Shown piece by piece: positions 62,501-64,000 of a stretch of DNA of 64,000 nt (position 1 is the stretch's first letter; each line of letters starts with the position of its first letter). The stretch is taken from contig CM031878.1 of assembly GCA_018697195.1 (NCBI GenBank), positions 6,478,022-6,542,021 on the forward strand. Direction: 5' to 3'. Both the position numbers and the translations under genes were made by a program. The DNA is from Certhia americana (Eukaryota > Chordata > Aves > Passeriformes > Certhiidae). The notes below the pieces were generated by a model. The model searched no databases and was not told the origin of the DNA. It saw only the letters and a program-made list of their open reading frames with translations.

Positions 62501-64000
62501 ATTCTATCACAGGGATACCATGAGGATTCATTAGCTAAGTCTTTGTATAGATCATTAGAGGTGGGAAGTGTGGGATGCTGTTATTACTTTTATTTTTATT
62601 GTTGCTGAATGAAGAATATGAAAAGTCAATCAAAACATTGTGTGGTTAGGAGACAAAGACAGAAAACAAAACTGGAAGAAAAGGAGAAGGTCATCACATT
62701 GTTCAGAGTCAGACTGAAGGGCAATGATCATGCTATTTCAGAAAGAGCTCATCAGAAATAATCCCCCTTTCTCCTCTTCTTCAGTTTCACACACATATCT
62801 TCTGGGGGATGGGAAAGGCAGGCTGTGCATGCTTTTCCTGTTTCTAGCAGGATTTTTTTCCTTTGAGAAAGTTCCTTCATCCTTCATGCAATTGTTCCTC
62901 CTGTAAGAAAAGGACAGTATTTTTTTGCCCCTGAGTAGCATTGCAGCTCAAAGAAGGAAAAAAGATGAGTAATACAAACTCTTACACGTGTCTCTATTGA
63001 TCGGCCAACACTGCCACCCCTTACCATGCTTTGCATGGCTTTTCCAATGCCTCTCCACCTGTTTCAGGCATTGGGATGATGACTTCAGGGATACCATCAT
63101 CTCTTGGGGTAAAAATGCTATCCAAAGGCAAGATCCAGTCTGGTAGCATCTCCTGGTCTCCTCAGAAGATAAATATTTGAGCAATAGAAAAGACAGCAGG
63201 AAAGAAGGGAGAAATCTTTAAAATGGGTGGGAGAAAGCTCTAAATGCTGAGGCAAAGGTCATGCAAAGGAAGTAAGAGAAGCAAAAGGAAGTACATTCTT
63301 TCAGCTAAGGGAGGGAAAAGCTCCTCTCTGTCCCCTTGGATCAGTCTGAGATAATAAGGCTGCTGCCTTCCTGATTAGTGCTCTGTAGCCCCAGTCCAGG
63401 CAGGGAAAATCTGCATTTCAAATGGCATATTTTAAAGTACACAATACCCAGGGGCCCTGCTGCTATTGATTTGCCTCTGGTGGGGTCACTGCCTCACTTT
63501 CTACAGCTTTATTAACTGGGACCATACACTGGGTCTCTTTCAAAGTGAAAGGAGAGTGGATGGGACATTTGTCTTCAGAGGGAGCTGGGGAAGGAGTGGG
63601 GTGACTTTCATTGGGAATGCCTTGGAGGTTTTAGAAGGAATACTGGTGACCCTTACAGGACTAGTTCTCCTGTAAATTTCCCTAGAGCCACCCTGGGGGG
63701 GAAGGAGGTAGGTCTTATGCTGTCAGCTTCTTTCAAGGTGACTGAGTTCCTGTTCTCCCACCCTTGTGGTGCCATTGCTCTCAGCCAAGCTCTGACCAAC
63801 AGCCACTGGGCTGGGTAGGAGCCCTCCTCTTCTCTCTCCTTAATATTTGCCCTGAGCACCTCCAAACAGAGTGGCATGGGCATGAATGGCATCTGTGACC
63901 TCAGAAGTTTGGCAGGAAGTTTGTCAAGGGTTGAAACGTCCAGACATTCCCAGGCCTTGGCTGAGGTCACCTCTCCAGCCAAGGAAGCAAAGACATTAGC

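Larger units (their letters stand above)
57107..64000 (+). other. CELF4: CELF4 downstream intron (5' part, continues past window)
   Basis: It starts with GTAAGT. I searched for the next CELF4 exon (LMQQQAA...) and did not find it, so this intron is at least 6.9 kb. It contains short tandem duplications (57970-58024 and 58901-58948), a block at about 59200-59560 with CpG and TAAT motifs that looks like a conserved non-coding element, and otherwise unique intron. No interspersed repeat was recognised with confidence. The longest ORF of the whole window (226 codons, minus strand, 57467-58147) falls here and has no recognisable domain. Confidence 0.85.

Noticed and set aside
57107..64000. Next CELF4 linker exon (LMQQQ start)
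   Set aside because: No matching frame with splice sites was found; it must lie beyond 64000.
1..64000. Endogenous retrovirus or viral insertion
   Set aside because: No paired LTRs, primer-binding site, gag, protease, integrase or envelope-like frames were recognised. The only reverse-transcriptase remnants are CR1-type LINE.

Overview
The window is a stretch of a bird (or close sauropsid) nuclear genome. It lies almost entirely inside one neuronal RNA-binding protein gene, CELF4 (also BRUNOL4), read on the + strand. Three short internal coding exons with consensus splice sites encode most of the second RNA-recognition motif (RRM2) and the start of the linker after it: 33799-33927, 38662-38741 and 56963-57106. 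Joined, they keep one open frame with compatible phases. The rest is intron. A bird source is inferred from many copies of the CR1 LINE with the avian-type 3' end (ATTCTRTG-like tail), sparse interspersed repeats, and the lack of Alu- or L1-like mammalian repeats.

Layout. 1-33798 is the end of a very long intron upstream of the first exon seen. It holds a well-kept MIR-like SINE (about 6078-6270), CR1 pieces (8632-8845, 27794-28263, 32778-33035), two much older CR1/L3-like relics (about 17395-18060 and 21838-22050), a (TCCA)n microsatellite (13777-13851), A-rich and T-rich tracts, and several unique blocks that look like conserved non-coding elements. 33928-38661 is a 4.7-kb intron with a perfect 17-bp inverted repeat. 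38742-56962 is an 18.2-kb intron that collected most of the younger CR1 copies, including a 1.6-kb CR1 reverse-transcriptase relic (51445-53055). 57107-64000 is the start of the next intron; the next CELF4 exon is not reached.

How it works together. The three exons build one RRM. RNP2 (LFVGML) is on the first exon, RNP1 (GCAFVKY) is split by the 4.7-kb intron, and the last strand plus the divergent linker start on the third. The first exon has a tandem NAGNAG acceptor predicted to add or drop one glutamate. The first (129 nt) and third (144 nt) exons are multiples of three and could be skipped in frame; the 80-nt middle exon could not. UGCAUG and UGUGUGU motifs sit just upstream of the third exon.

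I found no bacterial-type system, CRISPR array, tRNA or rRNA gene, second protein-coding gene or intact mobile element. Most long ORFs here are chance ORFs in introns or LINE relics. The points most worth a second look are the tandem acceptor, the preserved MIR copy, the long perfect inverted repeats and the candidate conserved non-coding blocks.
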